A model generated the notes under the pieces. It saw only the letters and a list, made by a program, of their open reading frames with translations, made no database searches and was not told the origin of the DNA. 64,000 nt of DNA from Anaerococcus provencensis. Its GTDB lineage: Bacteria > Bacillota > Clostridia > Tissierellales > Peptoniphilaceae. The stretch is taken from the NCBI RefSeq assembly GCF_000312365.2, contig NZ_HG003690.1, forward strand, positions 44,966-108,965, given 5' to 3'. Positions 25,129 to 34,750 of this stretch are shown here, piece by piece. The translations under genes and the position numbers were made by a program. Every line of letters starts with the position of its first letter. Position 1 is the first letter of the stretch.

Positions 25129-25440
25129 ATGGATAGAGAAATGATAAATATTAATGCAAATTTAGTTAAGGAAGCTGATTTTTCAGAATTTGAAAAAGAT
25201 GGAGAAAGTGTTCAAGTAGCAAATTTTGCTCTTGTGAAAAAATATGGAAAGGGCAAAGAATATACAAATTGCTCAGTATATGGAGAAAAGGTAGAAATTG
25301 CAAAAGAATTTGAAAAAGGAGATCTAATCCATGTCTTTGGATATTTCAAAGAAAACAAAAAAGGAGATAAGGTCTACAAGAATTTTATAGTTAAATCACT
25401 AAACAAAATAGAAAATAAGAAAGAAAACGAGGAGGAATAA
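25129..25440 (+). CDS. SSB-like OB-fold protein of the ICE
   Basis: The 103-residue protein resembles a compact single-stranded DNA binding OB fold: VQVANFALVKKYGKGKEYTNCSVYGEKVEIAKEFEKGDLIHVFGYFKENKKGDKVYKNFIVKSL. The same core (NFxxV...YTNCSxYG...GDxVxxFG) recurs in the C-terminal halves of the proteins at 50062 and 57063. It may protect or process the transferred strand, or guide it to the secretion channel. Good ribosome site (aaggagaag). Confidence 0.7.
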   Translation: MDREMININANLVKEADFSEFEKDGESVQVANFALVKKYGKGKEYTNCSVYGEKVEIAKEFEKGDLIHVFGYFKENKKGDKVYKNFIVKSLNKIENKKENEEE

Positions 25441-25441
25441 T

Positions 25442-25657
25442 ATGGAATTTTTTACAGCTGGAGTTGGAGTTTTAAAGACACTTGTAACTGCAATTGGTGC
25501 AGGTTTAGGAGCATGGGGAGTTATTAACTTAATGGAAGGTTATGGTAATGATAACCCTGGTGCTAAATCTCAAGGTATTAAGCAGCTTATGGCTGGTGGA
25601 GGAATTGTACTAATTGGTATTAAATTAATTCCACTACTTGCAAATACTTTAAATTAG
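25442..25657 (+). CDS. Maff2 family small membrane protein
   Basis: The 71-residue protein matches Maff2: EFFTAGVGVLKTLVTAIGAGLGAWGVINLMEGYGNDNPGAKSQGIKQLMAGGGIVLIG. It has two hydrophobic helices separated by a conserved NDNPGAK loop. In Tn1549-like conjugation loci this gene lies just before the TrbL-like gene, and a VirB2-like pilin or channel role is often suggested but not proven. The start is 1 base after the SSB-like stop with a ribosome site (gaggag). Confidence 0.85.
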   Translation: MEFFTAGVGVLKTLVTAIGAGLGAWGVINLMEGYGNDNPGAKSQGIKQLMAGGGIVLIGIKLIPLLANTLN

Positions 25658-25667
25658 GAGAAAGTCT

Positions 25668-26531
25668 ATGTTTGGTATCTTTGACAAGCTAACTGAATTT
25701 TTTAAGGATATGCTACTCGGAGGTATCAAAGCAAATCTTGAGTCCATGTTCTTAGATATAAATGACAAGGTAGGAGTTATTGCGACTGATGTTGGTAAAA
25801 CACCAATGGGTTGGAATGGAGAAGTATATAACTTCATAAAAAACATTAATGATAATGTGATTGTTCCAATAGCAGGTCTTATCATAACAGCAGTTTTATG
25901 TATTGAACTCATAAATATGGTTATGCAAAAGAATAATATGCACGATACAGATACTTTTGAGTTTTTCAAATACATTATAAAGATGTTTATAGCAGTCTAC
26001 CTTGCAAGCCATGCCTTTGAGTTTTCAATGGCAGTCTTTGATGTGGCACAAAATCTTGTAAACAAAGCGGCAGGGGTAATCACTACTTCTGCCACTGTTT
26101 CAGGAGATCAAATAGTTGCAATGGTTGATACATTGAAAGAAAAAGATGTTGGTGCATTAATAATGATATTAGTTGAAACAAGCCTTGTAAGGATTGCAAT
26201 TCAATGTATATCTTTAACTATTACCTTAATAGTATATGGGCGTATGTTTGAAATATATGTCTACTCATCAGTATCATCCATACCATTTGCGACAATGGGA
26301 AATAAAGAATGGGGTCAGATTGGAACAAATTATATCAAGGGACTTTTTGCCTTGGGACTACAAGGTTTGTTTTTGATGATATGTTTAGGTATCTACACCG
26401 TTTTAATAAGAACGGTACAGGTTACAGATATCCACGCAAGCTTGTTTAGTATATTAGGATATGCTCTATTACTTGGACTTATGATGTTTAAGAGTGGAAC
26501 AGTTGCAAAAAGTATTATGAATACGCACTAG
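25668..26531 (+). CDS. TrbL/VirB6-like conjugal transfer membrane protein
   Basis: The 287-residue protein has an amphipathic start and about six transmembrane segments (for example IVPIAGLIITAVLCIELINMV at 66-86, FIKMFIAVYLASHAF, LFALGLQGLFLMICLGIY and a final SILGYALLLGLMMF). Gene order next to Maff2 and PrgI matches the CD0411-type membrane subunit of Gram-positive type IV secretion systems. It probably forms the inner channel. Tight spacing on both sides supports cotranscription. Confidence 0.85.
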   Translation: MFGIFDKLTEFFKDMLLGGIKANLESMFLDINDKVGVIATDVGKTPMGWNGEVYNFIKNINDNVIVPIAGLIITAVLCIELINMVMQKNNMHDTDTFEFFKYIIKMFIAVYLASHAFEFSMAVFDVAQNLVNKAAGVITTSATVSGDQIVAMVDTLKEKDVGALIMILVETSLVRIAIQCISLTITLIVYGRMFEIYVYSSVSSIPFATMGNKEWGQIGTNYIKGLFALGLQGLFLMICLGIYTVLIRTVQVTDIHASLFSILGYALLLGLMMFKSGTVAKSIMNTH

Positions 26532-26540
26532 GAGGAATAA

Positions 26541-26831
26541 ATGTTAAAAAAGAAAAATTGTGCTTTATTGGGACTTGGTATTTTATTGGGAGGAACTTAT
26601 GAAATCTTAAAAGAGAAAAAAAGAAATGAAGAGATTAGAAACTTAAAGAAAAGAATAAACAGACTCGGAAGATGTCATAATGAATTTGTTATGTATCAAG
26701 GAGAATACAATGACAGAAATGAAGAAAAACAAGAAGAATTAGAAGAAAGAATTAGCTACCTGGAAGAGGAAACAACATCTAATTATGACTATATACTTGA
26801 ACTTTCTAAAGAAGAAGTAGAGGGAGATTAA
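26541..26831 (+). CDS. Small membrane-anchored coiled-coil protein
   Basis: The 96-residue protein starts with a hydrophobic segment (CALLGLGILLGGTYEILK), then a strongly charged helical stretch with heptad-like spacing (EIRNLKKRINRLG, EEKQEELEERISYLEEE). It could be an accessory T4SS anchor. I cannot assign a family. It starts 10 bases after the TrbL-like gene with aggaggaa and ends 2 bases before prgI. Confidence 0.65.
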   Translation: MLKKKNCALLGLGILLGGTYEILKEKKRNEEIRNLKKRINRLGRCHNEFVMYQGEYNDRNEEKQEELEERISYLEEETTSNYDYILELSKEEVEGD

Positions 26832-26832
26832 A

Positions 26833-27243
26833 ATGGCATATGTACCAATACCAAAAGATTTGGACAAGATTAAAACAAAGGTTGCCTTTAACTTAACTAA
26901 AAGGCAACTAATAGGTTTTTCTGTGGCAGGACTAATTGGCATACCAACCTATCTATTTATGAAGAAATATCTACCTAATGATGTTTCAATTATTGCAATG
27001 CTAATAGTAACCCTGCCAATCTTTTTTATAACCTTATATGAAAAAGATACCTTAACTTTTGAAAAATATTTTAAATTTTTCTATCTTCATAAGTTTTATC
27101 AACCAACTAAGAGAATAAGAAAGGAGGCATACATTGAAGCAAAGAAAAAAGCAAATCAGCGACTTAAATCTAAGGGAAAAACAATTAAAAAAAGACCGAA
27201 AGGAAGTAAGAAGGCTAAAAACAAAGAAAGATCCAACAAATAG
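26833..27243 (+). CDS. PrgI family (VirB3-like) T4SS protein
   Basis: The 136-residue protein begins AYVPIPKDLDKIKTKVAFNLTKRQLIGF, the PrgI signature. Two transmembrane segments (about 36-55 and 57-76) follow, then LYEKDTLTFEKYFKFFYLHKFYQPTKRIRKE and a lysine-rich tail. PrgI proteins couple to the VirB4 ATPase. The gene overlaps the VirB4 gene by 110 bases, since VirB4 starts inside the basic tail. Confidence 0.88.
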   Translation: MAYVPIPKDLDKIKTKVAFNLTKRQLIGFSVAGLIGIPTYLFMKKYLPNDVSIIAMLIVTLPIFFITLYEKDTLTFEKYFKFFYLHKFYQPTKRIRKEAYIEAKKKANQRLKSKGKTIKKRPKGSKKAKNKERSNK

Positions 27244-29557
27244 TCTTCTAAGTGTACTTTTAAAGAAAGAGAAAAAGAGATTTACTGTTGAAGATACAAT
27301 TCCCTATATAAGAATGTTACCAGAGGGCATTTGCCAGTTAGATGAAAAAAATTATTCAAGGACAATTTCATTTCAAGATATAAATTACCAGTTGGCATTG
27401 GAAGAAGATAGAGATTTAATCTTTAACCAATTTGCCAACTTTTTAAATTCTTTTGATCCAAGTGTCCACATTGAACTTTCGTATGTAAATCAATTAGGAA
27501 GAAATAAAGACCTACAAGATGCAATTAAAATTGCTGATAAGGGAGACTTCTATGACGATGTAAGAAAAGAGTTTAGGGAGATGTTAAAGCTTCAACTTGC
27601 AAAGGGCAATAACGGACTTAAAAAGATGAAGTATATAACCTTTACAACAGAAGCCGATAACCTAGAGCAAGCAAGAGCAAAGTTAAATAGACTTGAAGTA
27701 GATATTTTATCTAACTTTAAATCTATGGGAGTAAGAGCAGAAAGCCTTGATGGTGAAGAAAGGCTAAGACTTGTTCACGATATGTTAAATCCAGACAAAA
27801 ACTTTTATTTTTCATATAAAGATTTGAAGAAGAAAGAGTCTACAAAGTCACATATAACTCCCAATATCTTTAATTTTGCACCAGCAAATAATTTTAAATT
27901 TGGTAAATATATTGGAGCAGTAAGCCATTTTCAAATACTTGCAAGTGAGTTATCAGACAGAATGTTATCTGAGTTTTTAGATATTGATGACAATATTTAT
28001 GTAGCTTTTCATATAGATGTAGTTGAACAAGCAGAAGCCATTAAACTCATTAAGAGAAAAAATACAGACCTGGATAGAATGAAAATTGAAGAACAAAAGA
28101 AAGCAGTTCGAGCAGGATATGATATGGATATTATTCCATCAGATATAAATACTTTTGGTGCGGATGTTAAGTCCATGTTATCTGACTTACAAAATAGAGA
28201 TGAAAGGCTCTTTGTAGTTACCATAGTAATGATGAATTTTGCTAGGACTAATCAAAAATTAGAAAATACTATTGCTCAAATCTCATCAATTGCTAACAGA
28301 CATAATTGTCAGGTGAAAAGATTATCTCATCAGCAAGAGCAAGGACTTGTTTCTGTCTTACCTCTAGGAGTTAACCAAGTCGAGATAAAAAGATTTTTAA
28401 CTTCATCATCAACGGCAGTATTTATGCCTTTTACAACAGAAGAGCTATTTATTGATTCAGCAAATTCTTTGTACTATGGCTTAAATGCCCTTAGCCAAAA
28501 CTTAATTATGGCAGATAGGAAGAAACTCAAGAACCCTAACGGATTAATATTAGGAACACCAGGTTCTGGTAAATCTTTCTCGGCAAAGAGAGAGATGGCA
28601 AATGCAATTCTTGTAACAGACGATGATGTAATTATTTGTGATCCTGAAGGCGAGTATTCAAACCTTGTAAAACAATTTAATGGAGAAGTTATTAAAGTTT
28701 CAGCAAAATCAAAGGACTACCTTAATCCACTAGATATTAATATGAACTATGGAGATGGGGACGCACCTTTAAAGGATAAGGCAAACTTCATAATGTCTAT
28801 GCTTGAACTTGTAGTAGGAGGATCTGGTCTTACTGCTGCAGAAAAATCTGTTATAGATAGGTGCTTACCAAAGATATACCAAAAATATTTTGAAGACCCA
28901 AAACCAGAAAATATGCCAATATTAGGAGATTTATACGATATGCTCCTATCTCAAGAAGAGGGAGTCGGTAGAAAACTAGCAACAGAAATGGAAATTTATG
29001 TTAAGGGAAGTCTTAATGTATTTAATAATAGGTCAAATGTTGACTTAAATAGACAACTACTCTGTTTTGATATAAAAGAGCTAGGAACACAACTTAAAAA
29101 AATAGGTATGCTTGTAATTCAAGACCAGGTTTGGAACAAGGTTTCCCTAAATAGAGGAAGCAAGTCTACTAGATACTATATAGATGAGTTCCACCTTTTA
29201 TTAAAAGACCCACAAACTGCTTCATATTCAGTAGAAATCTGGAAAAGATTTAGAAAATGGGGTGGTATTCCAACAGGTATAACACAAAACGTAAAAGACC
29301 TTTTAACAAGTCAGGAAATTGAAAATATCTTTGATAATACAGACTTTGTTCTAATGTTAAATCAAGCATCTGGAGATAGGGATATTCTTGCTAAGAAATT
29401 AAAAATATCGCCTTATCAGTTAAACTATATAACTAATTCAAATGCAGGTGAGGGACTCTTATTCTTTGGAAATACTATTGTTCCATTTATAGATAAATTC
29501 CCTAAAGACACCATGCTATATAAGCTAATGACAACAAAACCAGAAGAAGCTAAGTAG
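27134..29557 (+). CDS. VirB4-like conjugation ATPase
   Basis: The 807-residue ATPase has Walker A LGTPGSGKSFSAKREM near residue 474 and Walker B STRYYIDEFHLLL near 681. The conserved VirB4 segments IICDPEGEYSNLVKQFNGEVI, ITQNVKDLL and DFVLMLNQA are present. It energises the secretion channel at the membrane. The start is TTG, preceded by aaggagg within the prgI tail, giving a 110-base overlap in different frames. Such an overlap implies tight translational coupling of PrgI and VirB4. Confidence 0.92.
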   Translation: MKQRKKQISDLNLREKQLKKDRKEVRRLKTKKDPTNSLLSVLLKKEKKRFTVEDTIPYIRMLPEGICQLDEKNYSRTISFQDINYQLALEEDRDLIFNQFANFLNSFDPSVHIELSYVNQLGRNKDLQDAIKIADKGDFYDDVRKEFREMLKLQLAKGNNGLKKMKYITFTTEADNLEQARAKLNRLEVDILSNFKSMGVRAESLDGEERLRLVHDMLNPDKNFYFSYKDLKKKESTKSHITPNIFNFAPANNFKFGKYIGAVSHFQILASELSDRMLSEFLDIDDNIYVAFHIDVVEQAEAIKLIKRKNTDLDRMKIEEQKKAVRAGYDMDIIPSDINTFGADVKSMLSDLQNRDERLFVVTIVMMNFARTNQKLENTIAQISSIANRHNCQVKRLSHQQEQGLVSVLPLGVNQVEIKRFLTSSSTAVFMPFTTEELFIDSANSLYYGLNALSQNLIMADRKKLKNPNGLILGTPGSGKSFSAKREMANAILVTDDDVIICDPEGEYSNLVKQFNGEVIKVSAKSKDYLNPLDINMNYGDGDAPLKDKANFIMSMLELVVGGSGLTAAEKSVIDRCLPKIYQKYFEDPKPENMPILGDLYDMLLSQEEGVGRKLATEMEIYVKGSLNVFNNRSNVDLNRQLLCFDIKELGTQLKKIGMLVIQDQVWNKVSLNRGSKSTRYYIDEFHLLLKDPQTASYSVEIWKRFRKWGGIPTGITQNVKDLLTSQEIENIFDNTDFVLMLNQASGDRDILAKKLKISPYQLNYITNSNAGEGLLFFGNTIVPFIDKFPKDTMLYKLMTTKPEEAK

Positions 29558-29564
29558 GTGTGAT

Positions 29565-32144
29565 ATGGATAAAAAACTAAAAAAAGATTTTCAAAAGAAA
29601 ATTATACGAAATAGGGACGCTCCTGAAAAGAATATGGATAGTAAACTTGTTCATTCAGATGATTATACCAATAAGATTATTAAGAATAAGGATAGGTTCG
29701 GAGATAAAATTTCAGAAAAAGAATCTAAACTTATTCATGAGAATGTATTAGCTAAAGATCAAAAACAAGATAAACTAAAAGATTTTCAGAAGTCTAAAAA
29801 CAAGGAAAGAATTAGAAAAGAATTTTTAGATAATAAGGATAAGGTTGAAGAAACAAAACAAACTAATCTTGAAATAAGGACAGATGAAAGCTTTAAACTT
29901 GATGAAGAGTTAGATGTAGACTTCAAAAAGGTAAATTTTGAAAGTGAAAATAGTAGAAATATTAATTCTAATAAATTAACAACAGATGATATTTCAGCTA
30001 ACGCTCAACCAATAAGCAATAAGAAGGCATCAAGTAAAAGAAAAGTTCTTAAAAATTATGAGGATAAACTTATCCATAGTAAGGATAAATTCCAAGACAA
30101 AATCAACGAGAAAGAGTCTAAGCGAATCCAGACAAGTGAAGATAAACCTATCGAAGCAGAGAAAAGCAAGAGAATATATAGAAAAGATAAGCTTGTTAAA
30201 GATGAAGTGAGCAAGAACGACAGTAATGCTAATATCGATAAAAAGCGAAAACAGAAACTTTATCAAGAAAAGAAGTTTAGAGATAAGGAGAAAATTTCTA
30301 AAGAAAAAGATAAAGAAAATAAGCTAAACGAAGTTGATACAGATAAAACTTTTGATAATCCTGAGTTTAAAGACAATAATCAAGAATTTATAAAAGATGA
30401 AAAAGAAACAAGCCTTAAACCTTCAGAACAAAAGAAAGTTAATAAAAAGAAGACTTACTACAAGAGAAAAAATTATGAAAGTGATAAATTTACTCGAAAG
30501 AAAATCGATGACTTAAAAAATGAATCTAAGAAAGTTACACCGAAAGATTCTAAGAAGGCACAAGATGTTAAAGACTTTATATCAGATAAAAAGATTGGAG
30601 AGCTTGAAAAGTCTAAAAGCAAGCTAAAGGATAATATTTTAAAGAATAAAACTAAAGGAAGTCTATCTTCTGGGGTTTTATTATCTGGAGCTAAGTCATC
30701 AGAGTTAGTGAGAGATTATTTAAGTTCAGGATCTGATAATACTGGTGTAGAATCTGGAGAAAAGGCCGCTAATGTAAGCTCTAAACTTCAGCATGGAATA
30801 AGGAAGTATAAGTTAGACAAAAAGAAAAAGTCATTAAAAAAGCTATCTACACTTGATAAGAAAATAAGAAATAGAAAAAGCAAGTTGGAGTTTAAAAGTG
30901 GCTTGGAAGATTTAAAAAAGTCAGACTCCTATATAAAGAAAAATAGATTTAAGAAGTTTTACCAAAGAAAACAAATGAAAAGCATGATAGCTAAAAAGCA
31001 CGAAACAAGACTGGTAGATAGAGTTAAAAAAGCTATTTTAAGTTTAGGTAAGGCTTCTAAAGAGCTAATCGTAAGAAAAAGTAAGATGGTTCTATTTCTA
31101 GTAATAGGACTAGGTCTTATGCTATCAATCATGATTGGTGGTGGAAGTGTTGGTATGAGTGGATTAAGTAACTCTGTTAACTCAGTAATGACAACAACAT
31201 ACCTATCACAAGATACAGTTCTAAGTGAAGTTAATCAAGAATTTTCATCAATGGAGTATGACCTACAATCACAAATCGAAAGTGTAAAAACAAGTCATCC
31301 TGGATATGACGAATATATTATAAATAAAGATGGAGAAATTGGTCATAATACCCATGAACTTTTATCCTATATAACTTCAAGATGTGGTGAAGTAAAATCA
31401 GCATCTGAAGTAAAAGGAATTTTAAAAGAGCTTTTCGATAAAATGTATAAGCTTGATTTTAAGGAAGAAATCGAAATTAGAACAAGAACAGTAGAAAGAA
31501 CTAGATATGATAGTCGTGGTAATCCCTATACTAGCTATGAAAAAGAAGAGTACGAATATAAAAAGTTAATTGTAACTTTAAAGAAAAGAGAAATGGATGA
31601 AGTTGTTAGGGAAATATTTAAAGATTATCCAGACAATGTAGTTCATTATGAAGCTCTTCTTGAAGCTAAGGGAAATATGGGAGATGTTTTTGGATCAGGT
31701 AATGGGGACTTAGGAGAAATAGTAGATAATCCAAACTTTGGAAATCCTGGTCTTGCTTTTGATTCAGCTACTGCCAAAGCCTTATTTAATGAAGCAGAAA
31801 AACATATAGGCAAAAGATATGTGTTTGGAGCAAGTGGACCATCTAACTTTGACTGCTCAGGTTTTGTATGTTGGTCATTTACAAAGTCTGGTGTAAAGAG
31901 AATGCCAAGAACAACTGCATGGAGAATATACAAAGACTATTGTAACCCAGTCAGTCCAAGTGAAGCTCAACCTGGAGATATTATATTTTTCCATTCAACA
32001 TATAACAGTGGAACACCAATATCTCACGTAGGAATATACGCAGGTAATGGAATGATGATTCACGCAGGAGATCCAATTCAATACACATCAATAAATTCAA
32101 AATATTGGAAATCACACTTTTATGGTTTTGGAAGACCTAGATAG
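29565..32144 (+). CDS. NlpC/P60 peptidoglycan hydrolase of the T4SS
   Basis: The 859-residue bitopic protein has a very long lysine/aspartate/glutamate-rich cytoplasmic part (1-505), with repeated KLIHSKDKFQDKINEKES-type units. One transmembrane helix follows at 508-527, then an outer linker and an NlpC/P60 domain (about 735-859). Catalytic residues are C764 in FDCSGFVCWSF and the histidine in ISHVGIYAG near 821. It opens the cell wall for the transfer channel. The lysozyme-like domain found in many relatives is not evident here. It starts 7 bases after virB4. Confidence 0.88.
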   Translation: MDKKLKKDFQKKIIRNRDAPEKNMDSKLVHSDDYTNKIIKNKDRFGDKISEKESKLIHENVLAKDQKQDKLKDFQKSKNKERIRKEFLDNKDKVEETKQTNLEIRTDESFKLDEELDVDFKKVNFESENSRNINSNKLTTDDISANAQPISNKKASSKRKVLKNYEDKLIHSKDKFQDKINEKESKRIQTSEDKPIEAEKSKRIYRKDKLVKDEVSKNDSNANIDKKRKQKLYQEKKFRDKEKISKEKDKENKLNEVDTDKTFDNPEFKDNNQEFIKDEKETSLKPSEQKKVNKKKTYYKRKNYESDKFTRKKIDDLKNESKKVTPKDSKKAQDVKDFISDKKIGELEKSKSKLKDNILKNKTKGSLSSGVLLSGAKSSELVRDYLSSGSDNTGVESGEKAANVSSKLQHGIRKYKLDKKKKSLKKLSTLDKKIRNRKSKLEFKSGLEDLKKSDSYIKKNRFKKFYQRKQMKSMIAKKHETRLVDRVKKAILSLGKASKELIVRKSKMVLFLVIGLGLMLSIMIGGGSVGMSGLSNSVNSVMTTTYLSQDTVLSEVNQEFSSMEYDLQSQIESVKTSHPGYDEYIINKDGEIGHNTHELLSYITSRCGEVKSASEVKGILKELFDKMYKLDFKEEIEIRTRTVERTRYDSRGNPYTSYEKEEYEYKKLIVTLKKREMDEVVREIFKDYPDNVVHYEALLEAKGNMGDVFGSGNGDLGEIVDNPNFGNPGLAFDSATAKALFNEAEKHIGKRYVFGASGPSNFDCSGFVCWSFTKSGVKRMPRTTAWRIYKDYCNPVSPSEAQPGDIIFFHSTYNSGTPISHVGIYAGNGMMIHAGDPIQYTSINSKYWKSHFYGFGRPR

Positions 32145-32158
32145 AAGGGAGATATTAT

Positions 32159-32398
32159 GTGAACAGGAAGCTTATAAGTATTAGAAACAAAAAGAAAAAA
32201 ATAGAAGAGAAATTGAAAGATTTAAATGCAAAATACAAGGAAATTTGCGATGAAGAAATACAGGTTGAAAATGAAGAAATAATTGTAACTCTTAGGAGGA
32301 ACAATATTAGCTTGGAAGAATTAATGGAGAAAATCAATGATAGAAAAAGAGAAGAGAAATTAAAAGAAAAGGAGAACATTCATAATGAAGAAATTTAA
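32159..32398 (+). CDS. DUF4315 family small coiled-coil protein
   Basis: The 79-residue charged protein fits DUF4315: IRNKKKKIEEKLKDLNAKYKEICDEEIQVENEEII followed by LRRNNISLEELMEKIN. DUF4315 genes follow the NlpC/P60 gene in many Tn1549-like elements; the function is unknown. The start is GTG (tatGTG) after aagggag. It overlaps the downstream surface protein gene by 14 bases. Confidence 0.8.
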   Translation: MNRKLISIRNKKKKIEEKLKDLNAKYKEICDEEIQVENEEIIVTLRRNNISLEELMEKINDRKREEKLKEKENIHNEEI

Positions 32399-34736
32399 TA
32401 CGAACAGACTAAGAGCCTTTTTTATGGCTCTTTTATTAGTTTTAACATCAACTGTGCATACAAGTGCATTTGCAAAGTCTGATGTTACTTGGACGGAAGA
32501 TGATTTTATGTATTCCTCTGAGGGAAATATAATCGCTTTTAGTGATAAGGGCTTAGAAAAGAAAGAAAAGACAAATATTCTAGTATTTCCTGAAGGAACG
32601 AAGTCTATAAATGGAAATTATTCTTTAAGTCATTCAAACGATGAACTTAGATATAAAAGAGAATTTGGGCGTGGCAAACATTGGGATAAAGTAATTATTC
32701 CTGATTCTGTTAAGCATTTAGGTTATGCTGCCTTTTACGAAGCAAGTATAGATGAAGTAAAACTATCAAATAGTCTAACTTATCTTGGTGGTTTAGCATT
32801 TTTCAATTGTGGACTTAGAGAAGTAACTTTACCTAATACTTTGGTAAATATTGAACATAATGCTTTTGAAAGAAATAACCTTCAAGAAATAACTATACCG
32901 AAGTCTGTGAAGACAATTGAACAGTATGCTTTTTCAAGAAATAAACTGCACACTGTAAAAGTTTTAGGCAATCCAAACATTAACAGTAAGGGAGTATTCC
33001 ATAATCAAGAAGTTGAGTATAGACCAAAACAAAATCCATTTTACGAAAATCATTTTGGTTTCAACGGAAATCAAGGATTCAAATCTATTCCTAATGGATT
33101 AAAGTTTGAAAATGGAGAGTTTGTCTTTGATAAGAACGTAGATAGTGTAGAACTTGAATTTGATTATAACAATGATTTGTATCAAGGAAAGATGACTATA
33201 TACAATCCAAATAAATATTCCATTGATACTCAAACAGATTTAACAGGGCAAGATATTGATGAAAAGGACAATAAGATTGATGATTTAACTAAAAATATTA
33301 AGGACTTGGAAAATCAGATCAAAGACTTAAATGATAAGAAACAAGAAGACCAAACAAAGATAGATGAATTAAAGGAAAAGTTAGAATCTTGCAAAGATAA
33401 TGGAGAAAAACTAAAACAAGAAAAAACTAAGCTAGAAGAAGAAATTATAGATAAAGACAATAAGATTGCTCAATTGAATAAAGAAATTGAGAATCTTAAA
33501 AACTCTAATAATGATGAACTAATCGCAGAAATTACTCAGCTTAAAGATGAATTAAAAAGATTACAAGATGAAAATGCAAAACTAAAAGAAGATTATTCAT
33601 CTACAAAATGGGAGTTAGAAGCTGAGAAAGAAAAGGCTGATAAAAACGAAAATAAAATCAAAGAAATGCAAGAAAAGCTCGAGTCTTTAGAAGAGGAACT
33701 TGCAAAGAAGACTAAAGAAATTGAGGATAAAGATAATAAAATTAAGGGTTTGGAAAAAGCTCTTGATGAAAAAGATAATAAGATAAAAGAATTAGAGAAT
33801 AAAAAGAAAGAAACAGAAAAGACTAAGTCAGAATGCTTTAAGAAAATTGAAGAGCTTCAAAAGGCTATTGATAGTTTAAAAGAATCTTCTGAAAATATGA
33901 AAAAAGATTTAGAAGAGAAGATTAAAGGGTTAGAAGAAAAACAAAAAGCTTCTGAAGAAGAAATTAAAAAGCTAAAAGAAGAATTAGATAAGAAAATTGA
34001 AGAAGCAAAGAAGTTAATCGAGGAAGCAAATAAAAAAGCGAAAGAAGAACTTGAAAAACAATCTAAAGATGAAAAAGATAAAAATCTAAACCAAGACTTA
34101 TCTAAGAAATTAGATGAACTTCTAAAACTCCAAAAAGAAAACAAAGAAAAGAAAGAAGATAAGAAATCTCAAGATAAGAAGTGGGATGAACTTTTGAAAG
34201 CTGATGACAAGAATATCCTAAATCAATTTGATCTTAACAAGATGAAAAAGCAAGAGGAACAACAAGGCAAAAAACAAGATAAAGATGAAAAAGAATTTGC
34301 AGTTTTTCAAGTAGACAAAAACTTTTATAACATTATCAATAAAGATGGTAAGACAACAGTCTATATGGATGTAAAAACTTATGTAGATCAAGGAAGAACT
34401 ATGATTCCAGTAAGATATATCGCTTATACTCTAGGTTTTAATGTTGAGTATGACAATTCTACTCGTGAAGCTATTTTCTCAAATAAAGAGAATAATATCC
34501 TAGCTAAAAAGACATTAAGACTAAATATTGATACTGGTGTTATGAAAGATTCAGATGGAAAGGTCTACAATTCAGATGTTAAGCCAGTGATTATAAATGG
34601 AAGAATTCATGCTTCAATTTCAAATATTGCTAAAGCTTTTGGAGCAAGTCATGGAGATATTAAAGATGGCAAAAACCAAACAATAGAATGGGACAATGCT
34701 AGAAAAGCAGTCTATGTATTTAAAAATGTAAAATAA
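32385..34736 (+). CDS. LRR and coiled-coil surface protein with CuAO-like C-terminal domain
   Basis: The 783-residue protein has a clear signal peptide (residues 1-30, cleavage after SAFA). A BspA-type leucine-rich region follows (about 100-205: VIIPDSVKHLGYAAF, VTLPNTLVNIEHNAF, ITIPKSVKTIEQYAF), then a coiled coil of about 330 residues (290-620) and a C-terminal copper amine oxidase N-domain (about 660-780: FYNIINKDGKTTVYMDVKTY, GRTMIPVRYIAYTLGFNVEY). No LPXTG or C-terminal anchor is present, so it probably binds the wall non-covalently. Between DUF4315 and DUF4366, it may mediate contact between mating cells, which is inference. Confidence 0.8.
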   Translation: MKKFNTNRLRAFFMALLLVLTSTVHTSAFAKSDVTWTEDDFMYSSEGNIIAFSDKGLEKKEKTNILVFPEGTKSINGNYSLSHSNDELRYKREFGRGKHWDKVIIPDSVKHLGYAAFYEASIDEVKLSNSLTYLGGLAFFNCGLREVTLPNTLVNIEHNAFERNNLQEITIPKSVKTIEQYAFSRNKLHTVKVLGNPNINSKGVFHNQEVEYRPKQNPFYENHFGFNGNQGFKSIPNGLKFENGEFVFDKNVDSVELEFDYNNDLYQGKMTIYNPNKYSIDTQTDLTGQDIDEKDNKIDDLTKNIKDLENQIKDLNDKKQEDQTKIDELKEKLESCKDNGEKLKQEKTKLEEEIIDKDNKIAQLNKEIENLKNSNNDELIAEITQLKDELKRLQDENAKLKEDYSSTKWELEAEKEKADKNENKIKEMQEKLESLEEELAKKTKEIEDKDNKIKGLEKALDEKDNKIKELENKKKETEKTKSECFKKIEELQKAIDSLKESSENMKKDLEEKIKGLEEKQKASEEEIKKLKEELDKKIEEAKKLIEEANKKAKEELEKQSKDEKDKNLNQDLSKKLDELLKLQKENKEKKEDKKSQDKKWDELLKADDKNILNQFDLNKMKKQEEQQGKKQDKDEKEFAVFQVDKNFYNIINKDGKTTVYMDVKTYVDQGRTMIPVRYIAYTLGFNVEYDNSTREAIFSNKENNILAKKTLRLNIDTGVMKDSDGKVYNSDVKPVIINGRIHASISNIAKAFGASHGDIKDGKNQTIEWDNARKAVYVFKNVK

Positions 34737-34750
34737 GAAAGGATAGAAAA

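Noticed and set aside
29565..31080. Long lysine/aspartate-rich N-terminal part of the NlpC/P60 gene as a possible low-quality or non-coding stretch
   Set aside because: The frame stays open for over 500 codons and ends in a membrane helix and a catalytic domain. Similar charged cytoplasmic parts occur in other CTn hydrolases, so it is coding.
33250..34300. Apparent tandem DNA repeats (gaaaaagataataag-like) in the LRR protein gene
   Set aside because: The similarity follows heptad-rich codons (K, E, D, L, I) of a coiled coil and has no fixed DNA period, so I do not call a separate repeat array.
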